A stretch of 64,000 nt of DNA. Origin: Haliclona indistincta (Eukaryota > Porifera > Demospongiae > Haplosclerida > Chalinidae). Position 1 is the first letter of the stretch. Each line of letters starts with the position of its first letter. Below are positions 48,601-59,545 of the stretch, one piece after another. The stretch spans positions 4,595,399 through 4,659,398 of the forward strand of contig OZ024783.1 of NCBI GenBank assembly GCA_964017065.1, given 5' to 3'. A program made the position numbers and the translations under genes. Below the pieces are notes generated by a model that searched no databases, was not told where the DNA came from, and saw only the letters and a list, made by a program, of their open reading frames with translations.

Positions 48601-49147
48601 TGACAATTTCGAGGTGACCATTCTGACTAGCATAATGAAGTGGTGTGCTACCACGCACGCTGTCACATAATGGGCTACATGATTTATTTTTGATGAGGTA
48701 CCGCGAGATTTCAAGATGACCATTACTGCAAGCAAAGTGAAGCGGTGTCTCTCCAAAGCAGTTTTTGGCCATAGGATTACAAACTTGTTTTTCTACAAAA
48801 TATTTCACGACATCAATGTGGCCCATTACTAGCGGCATAATGCAAAGGAATATGATCCATTTCGTCTTTACCGGCGGTTAGCGTCATGCTTGTACATTCT
48901 CGTTGTGACTGTAGTTGGCTCTGATAAGAGGGGCAGTAGCCGCTCCACCAGCTGCTCAGATAAGAGGGGCAGTAGCTTCTCCACCAGCTGCTCTGATAAG
49001 ATAAGAGCACCAGAGATGAGCCCCAGCTGCTCTGATAAGAGGGGAAGTAGCTGCACCGGCCGCGTCTCCGCTCTCAGTCCGAAAAGCGTTCAAACAAGCT
49101 TCCTCCACTAACGGCACTTGCGATTGGTCTTGATGCCCATGGGCCAT
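45607..49147 (-). pseudogene. Roco protein 2: ankyrin - ROC - COR - death domain, frameshifted
   Basis: A paralogue of Roco 1 with about ten ankyrin repeats, P-loop GDSGAGKT, DFAGQQEYY, GSHAD, a COR region and an intact death-domain exon (45863-45607). The linker exon is 45992-45920 and the main exon ends at 46053. Three faults argue for a pseudogene. A 10-base deletion at about 46397, relative to Roco 1 (ATCAAGAGAG missing), shifts the C-terminal frame. One extra base at about 48825 breaks the frame between ankyrin repeats 1 and 2. The N-terminal region after the ATG at 49147 is replaced by a 36-base minisatellite with an in-frame stop. Domain motifs otherwise remain good, so the decay is recent or some faults are sequence errors. 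A short functional form starting in the ankyrin repeats is possible. Confidence 0.75.
48922..49062. repeat. 36-base minisatellite in the 5' end of Roco gene 2
   Basis: About three to four units of roughly 36 bases, with core CTGATAAGAGGGGCAGTAGC and spacer GCTCCACCAGCTGCT, partly diverged. It lies where the paralogue at 57710-59042 encodes its first ankyrin repeat, so the array has grown into or replaced coding sequence. Confidence 0.8.
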
Positions 49148-49908
49148 TGCGCATTTGCTCACAAGTTGTCTCTGCTGCAGGCAAATTTTTAGTCCGAATG
49201 TAGTCTGCATCGGGAATCGTAGAACATTTTATAGTACTTCTTCAATAACCCTCCCACGCTTAACGTATGTTCATGCATTATTTATGTGGCAGATCCGCAA
49301 TTCTGATTTTGTATACAGTACATCTGCAGTACATGCGTGTATAAATGCTCAAAAAGTTAATTAATACAATCCCAACCTTTGGTAGAGTGCAACAAAATGA
49401 TTCCCATAGTTTACAATAAAACTGAATAGTATAATTGCAGCTATAGTACAGACCTATGAACAGACAACACATGATCAAACTATGAGTCAGATGTGATAGA
49501 CCTGATTCCTGAGAGGGCTTAATAGTAGCCGCAAATAGTTATTATCGGTGTGTTTAAATTTGGCGATTAGTGAAACTACCAAATTGGAAGCCACTACTAA
49601 AAGCTAAATTTTATGGATGCCGTTAATATGTACTACAGTACCTGTCTATCAAAATAAACTTCCACCATTATTAAACCCTGTCAATAATTAAACAACCCAA
49701 AAATATTGTTATCAGTATCCGCTAACTTAACAATAATTTTATGTGTTATTGAAAATGCATTACAACAGAAAGTGATACATGACAGAATGTGTATAATATC
49801 TCTATAATGTTAGACATGAGACTGCCTTAGTGAGTCAATGTTTATAATACAGTATGATACCAGTATAGAGTTAGACAATAAAACAATAGAAGATAAAATC
49901 TCATTCTT
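49148..49908. other. Spacer between Roco 2 and tomosyn copy 1
   Basis: AT-rich DNA of about 760 bases with no gene. The final 100 bases (about 49795-49908) match 59715-59827 before tomosyn copy 2 and are its 3' UTR, including AATAAA at 49879. The first part should contain the promoter of Roco 2; no specific site is convincing. Confidence 0.5.
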
Positions 49909-50587
49909 TCACCAAAACGATTTCTTAGATTGTTCAGCAAGTCTTCTAGCGACTTCAGCAAAACCGGTCGCATCGGCTGACATTTTTTCTGTCTTCTCTC
50001 TCAGATCCCCTAGCTCTTTCCCTCGCTTGTCTAATGCCTATTATTAGTAACATCATAACAAATAGTAACACATAATATACCATAGCTGCTCTCTTGAATG
50101 CATTATCACCACCTGAAGCCCCTCCCTCTCCTCTCACTTCAACGGCTGGAGCTAGTCTGGTGTAACCTGACGAGGCACCAGTTCTGGCGTCATCTCTACA
50201 AGCAACAGATCGAAATGGCTTGCCAGCAGACTCACTACCAACTATAGAGAGAGAGAGAGAAAAGGATAGAGAGCTAAACCTCTGAGTCTAGTCTATGTGC
50301 TTACCACCCTCTCACTCAGTAACGGTACCAACCATTCAAGTACACACACATGCATGTAGTCAGCTAATGCACAGACAACACATCCTAACCGCAACACTGT
50401 CACAAAGCACAATGCATTGTTCAGTGCAAGATATACAAAATTAAACATTATTTGATATCTTATTCAGTGCATGCCCATACTGCCTTCCTTCCTTTGATGC
50501 TTGCACACCTGCACTAGCAGTGATGGACTGAGCAAGCTGGTGGTTTGGGTGTGAATAGAAATGGGACAGACCATAACCATAGCCATT

Positions 50588-50627
50588 AACAGACAGACAG
50601 GCGGACAGACAGACAGACAGACAGATA
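50588..50627. repeat. GACA microsatellite
   Basis: About nine imperfect GACA units in an intron of tomosyn copy 1. The matching intron of copy 2 has a longer array at 60583-60645, so it has changed length since duplication. Confidence 0.9.
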
Positions 50628-51654
50628 CTAGCTTACACAGCTCATTCCTGTCCACACTAGTGGATCCTGATCCAAACAAGGTGCTCAGTATACCCTTGCT
50701 AGCTGGTTGAGGGGGCTCGAGGTTGACATACACATACTAGGTAGACCAGCTGGCAGGTTGAGATGATCCTGTTTAGTGACACTGACACGCTGAATCTGAG
50801 ATGATGAGTGGAGATAGAGAGCCTGACCATCACCAGAGATAGTGAAGGTATGGAGGGGTCTGCAGAAAGAGAGGGAGGGAGGGAGGGAGGATATATAAAG
50901 TTATAAAGTTGATAAGGCAGGTGAAACACACAAACACCATTACACCAACCTCGATAAGGTGAAACTATTTTCTGTCCTATGTCGCTTAGAAACACCATAG
51001 CAACCACTGCAGATTTCCGCTCGATTATAAACCCTGTAGCAGCCAAATAGTAATGTCATCATTGTGTTACACATGTGCTAAACCTGTTGGCTGCAGCTCA
51101 ATCTTGGAGCTACTTGTGTCAGTTCTCTTCTCAATGGTCTTCACAAGGTACACAGCTACCTTACCACAGCTGGTCCCAACCCACAGAGTGAGCTGAGGAG
51201 GCGAGCCTGATCACAAGGAAAAAGAAGATGAAACAAAATCTGTAGAACTATTCTACACGTACTGTACAACGGGAAATTTTCACGAGAGAAAATTTTCGCG
51301 GATGCATGAGAAAGATCTTTTTGAGAATCGGCACCAGTGGGCTATTTTTGTCAACTAAAACAAGACATTTGTGGGTAAACTTTTCGCAAATCGTATGAAA
51401 TCTGAAAAAATTTTTCTCTAAAAACTTCCCACTATACAGAAAGTACTAAAAATAGAGTGTACACGTATGTAGTTTATGGATTTTTGTACTTTTGTTTAGA
51501 GCAACTGTCACCATCTCCACACTGGTCACTGTGCTGCTGTCGAGATCAGCATCCAGCTCTTCTACTCTCCTCAGATCCCCACTACACGAGAGGATAGCAC
51601 AGAGACAATCAACACTGCACTGTCATTCTGCACAGTTTGTATACTTTCTCTAAG

Positions 51655-51860
51655 CACGAATATTAATTTTAAGCATTATTTTCACACACAAAAAAAAACT
51701 AAATTTTCACCCGGCTGTTTTCACCCAAAAATAATTAATGAAAAAGCTCATTTTTCACCCAAAAAATAGAAAAGCTCAATTTTCACACAAAAATTAATAA
51801 AAAAGCTCAATATTTATTTTCACGCAAAAAATTAAAAAACCTCAACATTAATATTTTTAA
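51655..51860. repeat. AT-rich minisatellite with AAAAGCTCAATTTTCAC core
   Basis: Imperfect units of about 30 bases built on AAAAAGCTCAATTTTCAC. The paralogous tomosyn intron carries the same array at 62465-62665. No function is apparent. Confidence 0.75.
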
Positions 51861-52409
51861 AGTTAAATAATAATACAACAGTACACACAGTATGAGGTAC
51901 TGTATAGACTACATGTAACATACTTAGCCTGCATGGTAGTAGGTGTTGGTGTGGCTGACAGAGGGCTCTGTGGTATACTGGACTTAGCTACCTCCATCAG
52001 TGGAGCAGAGCATCGTCTAGTAAACGCCACCTGAGAGGAGGATCTTCTCTGATGAGACATGGTCTTCCCTCTGTGCCTGTGGACGTACCTGCTTAGAGTA
52101 GTGGAAGGGGTCAGCCATATCTGAGAAAAAGAGAACAGAGATATGAAATGTGTGTGAGAGAGAAGGGGATAGTGGGAAAAGGGAGGGAAGGGCAAAGAGA
52201 AAGAGAGAGGAGGAGAGAGTAGAGAAATAATTATGAAGAGACAGATGGATAGAGAAAGGGAGCTAGGGAAGATGAAGAAAGAGAAGAGAGAGAATAGCGT
52301 GGGCTTACAGAGAATGCTTGTGAGGTTGGATAGAGTCTTGAGGCATTGGTTAGTATTACATGTCGCATCCACTACTACCAGACCGTGAGAAGTACCCAAT
52401 GCAATCCTG

Positions 52410-52860
52410 AGTGAGTGAGAGAGAGTGAGTGGGTGGGTGAGTGAGTGAGTGAGTGAGTGAGTGAGTGAGTGAGTGAGTGAGTGAGTGAGTGAATAAGTGA
52501 GTGAGTGAGTAGGTGAGTGAGTGAGTGAGTGAGTGAGTGAGTCAGTGAATGAGTGAGTGAGTGGGTAGGTGGGTGAGTGAGTGGGTGAGTGAGTGAGTGA
52601 GTGAGTGAGTGAGTGAGTGAGTGGGTAGGTGGGTGAGTGAGTGAGTGAATGAGTGAGAGAGTGAGTGAGTGCATGGGTAGGTGGGTGAGTGGGTGAGTGA
52701 GAGAGTGAGTGGATGGGCGAATGAGTGGATGAGTGAGTGCATGGATGAGTGAGTGGATGAGTGAGTGAGTGAGTGAGTGAGAGAGAGAGAGTGTACGTGA
52801 TCTGAGCGAGTGAGGGAGAGAGTGTGAGCGAGTGAGTGGGTGGGTGAGTGAGAATCAAGC
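52410..52860. repeat. GAGT tetranucleotide array in a tomosyn intron
   Basis: About 450 bases of GAGT units with scattered GGGT, GCAT and GAAT variants. It reads as long Thr-His-Ser-Leu open frames on the - strand that are not genes. A related array lies at 61440-61660, with GAGT units also at 63300-63475. Confidence 0.95.
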
Positions 52861-53215
52861 AGGTTGAGAATCAAGCAGGCTGATGCATGAGTGTACGTAT
52901 CAGCTCACAGGTTAGTGTCACAGCTCCATCTCGCACATGATAGCAGTAGCAGTGCTGTACAAGGTAAAGTTCTGGTAGGATGAAGGCCGAGCCATTCTGG
53001 AACTCCCAGGACCAAGGACCAGTTCGATGGTCGAGATGATGATCTGAGTCGCTAGGATCTGCCTCAACAGAGCAGCACACATAATTTGTTCGTCAAAATT
53101 TTTAAACTGCAAAATTTTAGTTCAAATTTTCTAAGCAGTGTAATTTTGAATGCTAAACAGTGCTCACCTGTGGGATTGGAGAGAATGTGAAGTTGAAGGT
53201 TAGAGTGTGCCCTCA

Positions 53216-54398
53216 TAGGCTTTAGACCGAGTATACCCTTGGAGCCTGAACACCACTAAAATATCTCCCACACAATGCAATGCAAAACGCCAAAAGATAG
53301 TGAACTGGGTCTTCTACTGCATGGGCATGTGTGCGATCTACACTTTACAATAATGGTACTGAGAAACTCGGAGAACTGTGTTTATTACAAGATAAAGGCT
53401 TCATTTGCAAATAATTTTATTGATCATGTTATATCACTCTTCACAATAGACAGAAGAGACTTCAGACAATCCTACCACCACCTGCTCCATCCCAGCAGTA
53501 GTACCACAGACAATGCAAATGTGTATACAGTGCTGAGTACTGTACAGTAGAGCCAATACCTTATGGGGCACCAGTGGTTACACTAACACGACAAACAATA
53601 TCACAGCCAATAAATACAAGTGGACCTCAAGCAGTTTACGAGGAACCGCTGAGGAGCTTTGCTGAGGAACAAACAGTCCTCACAACATGTACTCTTCTGT
53701 GGACGAAGCTAGAGGAAGCTCATCAATACGCCTCACTACATCCAGCTACCATTGATAGAGAGGAGCACGTGTATACTCCACCACCACAGCCAAAAAGTAG
53801 TCCATTTCCAAGAGTTTCCTATGTGTACAAGATTTCTGTCCTTGTACAGCACTTGTAAACTTCTTGGAAACTTCTTGTTACTCTTGGAAACCCCCAGGAA
53901 ATGGACTAAATTTCACAAGTTTGGAAACTGTTTTGCACACTAAAAGTTTCCTTGGAAACTGCCTTGTACATTGTACTTTTCCAAACGGTGTCCAACTTGG
54001 AAACTTAGTCCTTTTTGGCTGTGCACTAGTGAGGACTACCAGTCCAGCTAGCCCACAGCACCAACACACCTACACCTCACTGGAGCAAGGGAAGAGAGTG
54101 ACAGAGACTAAGGTAGCAGCAGATCAAAGAAACGATATTGGAACCAGCTCACACATACTGTACACTAGAGATGAACCACAAGAAACCACCAAAAGAACAC
54201 ACCTACTTCACATTAGACAAGACATGTACTGAACAAAATTTAATGTCAAACTGAATAGTTTCCAGAAAAAAGCGCATCATAAAATTATTTATTATACATT
54301 ATTAATTTTTCCATATTCTCAATGATACATGCACACGAATTTGACATAATGAAAGTACTTTCAAGAAACAGGACATTAAGATTGCACGAGGTCTAGTA
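53216..54398. other. Unassigned stretch with Tyr-motif open frames
   Basis: Similarity between the tomosyn copies ends at about 53215. On the + strand, 53480-53550, 53574-53790 and 53990-54232 hold open stretches with Tyr motifs (NVYTVLS, AVYEEPL, HQYASLH, HVYTPPP, HTYTSLE). These look like pieces of a receptor cytoplasmic tail, but no splice structure links them. The repeated TGGAAACTT words at 53860-54005 suggest local tandem duplication. The part next to 54399 is probably 3' UTR of the Roco chimera. I cannot name a gene. Confidence 0.3.
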
Positions 54399-57300
54399 TT
54401 AGTAAAGAAACAATACACAAATAGCAAATACAGCAACAATGAATGCACTTGTCAGAGTTTTATAGTGGTTACGAAGACACCTAATCAACAGCTCCTTCAT
54501 CTGCTGCCAACATCTGACTTGGGCAACTTTGTCCTGCTGCTTGGGAATGGTGATATCTTGTTTTGAGGTGGCAGGGACAGTGGGATTCTGTTCAAGTCCT
54601 GAGGTATAAATAGAAACACTATGACGTCAATGTTATTATAAATCAAGTACCTTGCATGGGCACAGCATGTATGTAGTCTCTTTCAATGTCACTGGCAACC
54701 ATGTTGTTACCTATTGCCCTCAATGCTTTGACTAGGTCAGTCCATGATGCGCCAGGGGAGTTCTTTAGCCAAACATCAAACATATGACTCTTGAGTATGA
54801 CAACCCCTTCAGTATGATAGGTCTTGTAAATGTTATCCAGTTCCGTCACGGTGATACCCAGTTGTATACCTAGTTGTTTCCAGTCACTAACATCATTGCA
54901 TGCTGTGAGAAGATTCTTTACATCAGCAGGATTCAAATCTGCAGAATAATTAAATGAATTGGCTTCTCTATTATATTTTGTGTACTTACTGCGCTGTCTA
55001 GTAGCATCATGAGTGATATCATCCTCCTCATCAATGCTTGCACTTGTGTCTATAGTACAATATCAGTATTTCCAGTAATTAATTTTCTACGTTCTTATAG
55101 CATACCTGAGGACAACCAACGAAGTTCCTTTTTCTTCAATCTACATGCCTTTTTAACTTTTTCACACTCAGCCATGTGCTGTCCTAATCGTTCACAATCA
55201 GCTTCATGATTATCTGATGCAGATTTGCAGGGAATATGGCGAGAATCCAGTATCGGGGGATTGCAGGAGCAAGGAAAGGAGTCCTCAATAGTGATGCTCT
55301 CTGTATCAAAGCTGAGCCTCTTCTCCGTTTCAAGAATTGCCTTGTGGACATCGGATCGAATATAAGAGCACTCAATATCAAGAAAGGAGTAGTAGATTTC
55401 TAGCTGAACTCGTCTCTCAATGATGGTGACGATACCTTTATTAAAAGAACGACAAAGTACAAAGATGTTCCTGTACTGTTGATCATCTTTACCTATGCTA
55501 AACAAGCCAGAGGACAAGAGCAAGACGATTAGTGTAGGAGAGAAGCTAGGAGGCAAGGGAACATAATCGTGCTGTGGTGTGCGTGTACATTTTAATCTAA
55601 GAATCAAAGGACGAGATGGTTTCTTCAATTTCTTGTCTTCTTCACTTAGAGCACACTTTAGTACACATGGCATAAAGAAAGATCGTGGTTTCGATTTCTC
55701 AATAATGGCTACAGCCTTTACCTCAGCAAGAAGATCGATAAATGCCACAGCATCAAGTGGTTCTGCAAACTTTAAGCTCTCTTTCAAAGTCTGCTCATCA
55801 AGCTGACCACATTTTTGGAATTCACTCCTAATATCAGAATTAAGTTCAATGTTAAAGTACTTCTTGAGCTCATTTTCTTTAAAACATGATATACCAATTA
55901 GACGTGACACCAAATCAAAGACAGGCTTTAGGTTTATGATAACAATGGAGTCGAGTGAATCTGTCTGATAGTGTAAGATGAGGTTGAGGTTATGGAAGAA
56001 TGTGATTGCCTTCCTGGTCTCCTGCTCATCCATATCCAGTGAACTGCCAATATCCAGACACTCCTGTAGTGTTAGAATGTCATTCTTTTCGGCCTCTTTC
56101 TGCAGACTAAGATAGAATCCAAACCAACGTAGCTTTATCTTAACTGTTATGGAAGGTGCTTTACTGATTCGTTCTCGTAACTTTAGTATGTATTTATCTC
56201 TCTGCTTTTCTTCAGTAGCGACTGCATTGATGGGCAGGATAGTCTTGCCCATTTGAAATTTCTCATAAGCTTTCAGATTTTTGGCCAGGCTAGCATTTTT
56301 GTCCTCAATTGTCTCATCCGCACATTCTTCTTTTTTGTCAGCAAAAGTTCCAATAATGGTAAATCTTGCTTTGCAATCATTCCAATCTGACAAAAGGCTC
56401 AAAAAGGGAGGAAAATGAGACATTGATTTAGCAAGAGACTCTAACAGCTGGCCGTGTGAACACTGGAGCATTGTATCAGCCATATTGATAGGTTCATCTT
56501 CTATACAAAATGAGAACTTCGGGATGGCATCTAACCGCTCATTAAGCTTCAGAGTGAAGAGGGCTAGACATCTGTTGCGGACAAAGAGAGGGAAAACATC
56601 CAGATAGTTTGGCTGACCACCAGAGTCAGACATAAGTATCAATCTCGTACTAAAGAGGGTTGATGATCCTTCAACATTGGGCAGTCTTTGCATGATGTCT
56701 TTCAGTACCTGAGGAAAGTTTCGTTCACGCTTGGGTTCAGTTGTAGGGCCAGGGGAAGAGCGAGAGGAAGGTCGAGAAGGAGAATGCCGATGAGACGGAG
56801 AAGACGGGTGAGAAATAGGTGAAGAGCGAGTATCAGGGGTAGGTTCAACCTCATGGTGCACGACAGTAGGTTTTGTAGCAACAGGTTCGACCAGAGCTTT
56901 AATAGTCTTAGAAACCATCTCAAGCATTTTTTCAGGAGTGAGCTCCTCCCACTTCACATCATCTCCTACTATAATGGAACATTTAGGTGGCTCAGCAACA
57001 GCAGTGCTATGGTGATACATAACAGGGGGTTGACCCATAGCTAGTTTAATAACTGAACTCTTTCCCGTAGCTGGAAAACCATGTATACTGACATTAGAGA
57101 TACTGAGAGAGACGTTATGACCCATCTTGTCCATGGCTTCATCTATATTAACTAGTGGAAAAAGAAAGCACTTAAAATAAAATACTATGATGACAGAAAT
57201 AATAAGCTCACTTTGCAAAAGTTGTGGATTAATTGATGGAGGAGACAACTGTGTAGGAGAAGATGGTGGTGAAGGAGAAGATGGTGGTGAAGATGATGAA

Positions 57301-59042
57301 GAGGATAGTGGAGGAGATGATGATACAATGGCTATATGAAATAGGTGATAGACATGTGATCAAATTGAGTAATCTATGCACAAGAAAATTTTCAGAGCTA
57401 TTTTTTGAGAAAAGCTACAAGACCATGCCTATACATATTGAAGAAAATTGAAAAAGACTTATAACGAAATCAAAAGGGGTTAAAGAAATCTGCCACTGGT
57501 CCAAATGTAGCACGGAATGAAACATGATTGACTGGATAATAGACCATGCATCCCTACATCAGTGGCTGCTTTACTGGTTATAGGCCTAGTTCCTTGTTGG
57601 TTACATTGTGGACCAGTTGCAGATTTCTTCATTCCTACATCCTTTTGATTTCGTTAGAAACATTCTTTAGTTTATGAGAAAACTTATTTTTGCTATGGTA
57701 AAGTCTTACCAGCTCCACTGTCTCCTGTAGTGAATGTGTGTACTGGGAAGGCTGTTATAGGATTTCCAAATGACTGAAATAGCCTGATGATATCATTTTT
57801 GCCGCTGGCAAGGTATAAAGCGGTGTCGCCATTATCGTTTTTTGCTTGTGGGTTCACTCGTCTAGTCGACAAAAGATATTGTACAATTTTGGCTTTGCTA
57901 TTTCTACAAGCATAGTGAAGTGGTGTCCATCCATGCTTGTCCACACATGATGGGCTACATTGTTTCATTTCAATGAGGTAACGGACAATGCTGAGGTGAC
58001 CGTTCACGCAAGCAATGTGAAGTGGTGTCAGTCCATGATTATCCACACATGATGGGCTACATTGTTTCTTTTCAATGAGGTACTGGACAATGCTGAGGTG
58101 ACCATTGATACAAGCAAAGTGAAGTGGTGAACTGCCGTACTTGTCCCTATGGGATGGGTCACAGTTTGTTTTACTGATCATGTACCTGGCTATATCGTAA
58201 TGACCAATACGACAAGCTTCATGAAATGGTGTATATTGATTCTTGTTCTTGCATGATGGGTCACAGCGGTTCTCACGGATTAGGTATTTGGCTATTTTGT
58301 ATTGACTGGTACCATTGGTACTACAAGCAAAGTGAAGCGGTGTCCAGAGATCTTCGTTCTTACATGATGGGTTACAGCCCTTACTGATGAGATACTTAAT
58401 GATGTTGAAGTGACCATTCTGACTAGCTAAGTGAAGTGGAGTATTGCTTTCAGCGTTCTCACATGATGGAGTACATTTTTGAACATCAATGAGGTGTTTG
58501 ACAATTTCGAGGTGACCATTCTGACTAGCAAAGTGAAGTGGTGTATTGCCAAACAGGTTTGCACACGATGGAGCACAGTATTCCTCTTTGATGAGGTACC
58601 GGGTGACGTTAAGATGTCCATTACCGCAAGCATAGTGAAGAGCAGTGTCACCAAAGTCGTTTACGCTGTTCATAGAGTCACAATGTAGTTTTTCTATGAA
58701 GTATTTCACCACCTCGAGATGTCCGTTGTAGGCAGCATAATGCAGTGGAATATGCTTCCGTTCGTCTTCGCTGTTGGCGTCGCACTTATATACTGATACT
58801 AGCGTATTAACGGCAGTTTTCCAACCCCAGTACGCAGCTAGGTGGAGCAGAGAGACCGGTGACTCTAGCGCTCCCTTCACCCTATCAGGAGTCCCGCTAT
58901 ACGTTTCCCGTTCGCTGATAGTTGTCTTGATAGTAGCTGGCTGTGGTAATTGGGGCATTAGCTGTTCTGCTATGTCCCTTTTCCCGGTCTGAAAAGCAAT
59001 CAAACAATCTTTCTGTGCTTGCGAGTTGTCATGATGGGCCAT
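54399..59042 (-). CDS. Roco chimera 3: ankyrin - ROC/COR - death domain - membrane anchor
   Basis: Read as one gene, seven exons join in phase to 1348 residues: 59042-57710, 57331-57212, 57151-55106, 55049-54990, 54938-54651 and 54598-54399 (six coding exons in this model). Exon 1 carries about 11 ankyrin repeats and stops inside a P-loop (GDSGAG) at donor G|GTAAGA. Next come a Ser/Pro linker, a second P-loop (GFPATGKSS, about 509-517), DSGGQ (about 659), IIGTFADKK as G4-like motif, a COR-like region, an acidic linker and a death domain (VSDWKQLGIQLGI, about 1187-1282). The protein ends in a hydrophobic segment (SAFIVAVFAICVLFLY) at the very C-terminus, a tail-anchor arrangement. Exon 1 resembles Roco 1 and 2, while the ROC-COR half is clearly divergent from them. 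Alternatively these are two genes, an ankyrin relic (57693-59042) and a ROC-COR-death gene starting near 57331. Confidence 0.65.
57451..57669. mobile_element. Foldback (MITE-like) element, copy 3 (short)
   Basis: Ends read AACGAAATCAAAAGG and CCTTTTGATTTCGTTAGAAA, with inverted inner sequence (AAATCTGCCACTGGTCC against GGACCAGTTGCAGATTT). It is shorter than copies 1 and 2 through loss of most of the middle. It sits in the intron between the ankyrin exon and the Ser/Pro linker exon of the Roco chimera, 40 bases after the P-loop splice donor. Confidence 0.7.
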
Positions 59043-59180
59043 ATTGCAGTACTCTCCAGCTGTCAGCTACGACAACCCTATTATTAACTAAATTCCTAGT
59101 CTGTGAACGACTTCTAATAAAATCTGTAGTAATGTACATTTGTAACTACTATTAGATGTCATTCAGGGGGGCGATGGTAT

Positions 59181-59283
59181 GCGGAAGTATGACGTTGGCC
59201 AATCAAACGCACGTAAGCGTGACTAAAGCTATACAGTACACGTGACGAAAAGTGAATTTGATTGGCCAGCGTCACACTTCCGC
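59181..59283. repeat. Short palindromic element
   Basis: GCGGAAGTATGACGTTGGCC at 59181 is answered by an inverted copy ending at 59283 (GGCCAGCGTCACACTTCCGC), with arms of about 27 bases and a loop of about 50. It could be a small MITE. It contains CCAAT boxes on both strands, so a promoter role is also possible. Confidence 0.65.
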
Positions 59284-59467
59284 TTTTGACATAGTCTTCG
59301 CAATCCTAGCAGTGTGATAAACACACATACTCTTGGGCTATCTACTAAACCTTCTCCTAACTGCGCAAAGTCGGGAGGGTAGTCCTAAACAGGGCCTTCG
59401 GCCCTTTATCTAAGGGTCGTCGAGCAAACAGATAAAAACTTAACGGTTTCCTGCAAAAATAAATAAA

Positions 59468-59545
59468 ATGCATACAGCAAGAATCGAACCCTGAACGATG
59501 GCATTACAAGCAACCATACTAAACCGCTGAGCCACTGGAACCTGC
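59468..59545 (-). ncRNA. tRNA-like sequence, possibly a SINE head
   Basis: On the - strand it has a good A box (TGGCTCAGCGG) and B box (GGTTCGATTC) at tRNA-like spacing, with CTTGTAA where an anticodon loop would be (TGT, threonine). The acceptor and T stems pair poorly, so it is unlikely to be a working tRNA. A tRNA-derived SINE or tRNA pseudogene fits better. Confidence 0.4.

Larger units (their letters stand above)
49909..53215 (-). pseudogene. STXBP5: Tomosyn (syntaxin-binding protein 5), partial copy 1
   Basis: 3' half of a tomosyn gene, a WD40/R-SNARE protein that binds syntaxin and restrains vesicle fusion. Exons include about 53215-53172, 53065-52916, 52406-52309 (ALGTSHGLVVVD), 52120-51924, 51581-51490, 51206-51084 (LTLWVGTSCGK), 51033-50950, 50859-50637 (SGDGQALYLHSSSQIQRV), 50241-50081 and 50037-49909. 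The last exon is the R-SNARE helix (ALDKRGKELGDLREKTEKM) ending SKKSFW. The N-terminal WD40 part is absent. Three exons present in copy 2 between 51033-50950 and 50859-50637 are missing, which breaks codon phase. Four inserted bases at about 52092 and two at about 50735 also shift the frame. These faults suggest a pseudogene, unless they are assembly errors. Confidence 0.75.

Noticed and set aside
51863..52858. 331-codon open frame rich in Thr-His-Ser-Leu
   Set aside because: Most of it is translation of the GAGT array; only the part over tomosyn exons is coding, and in a different frame arrangement.
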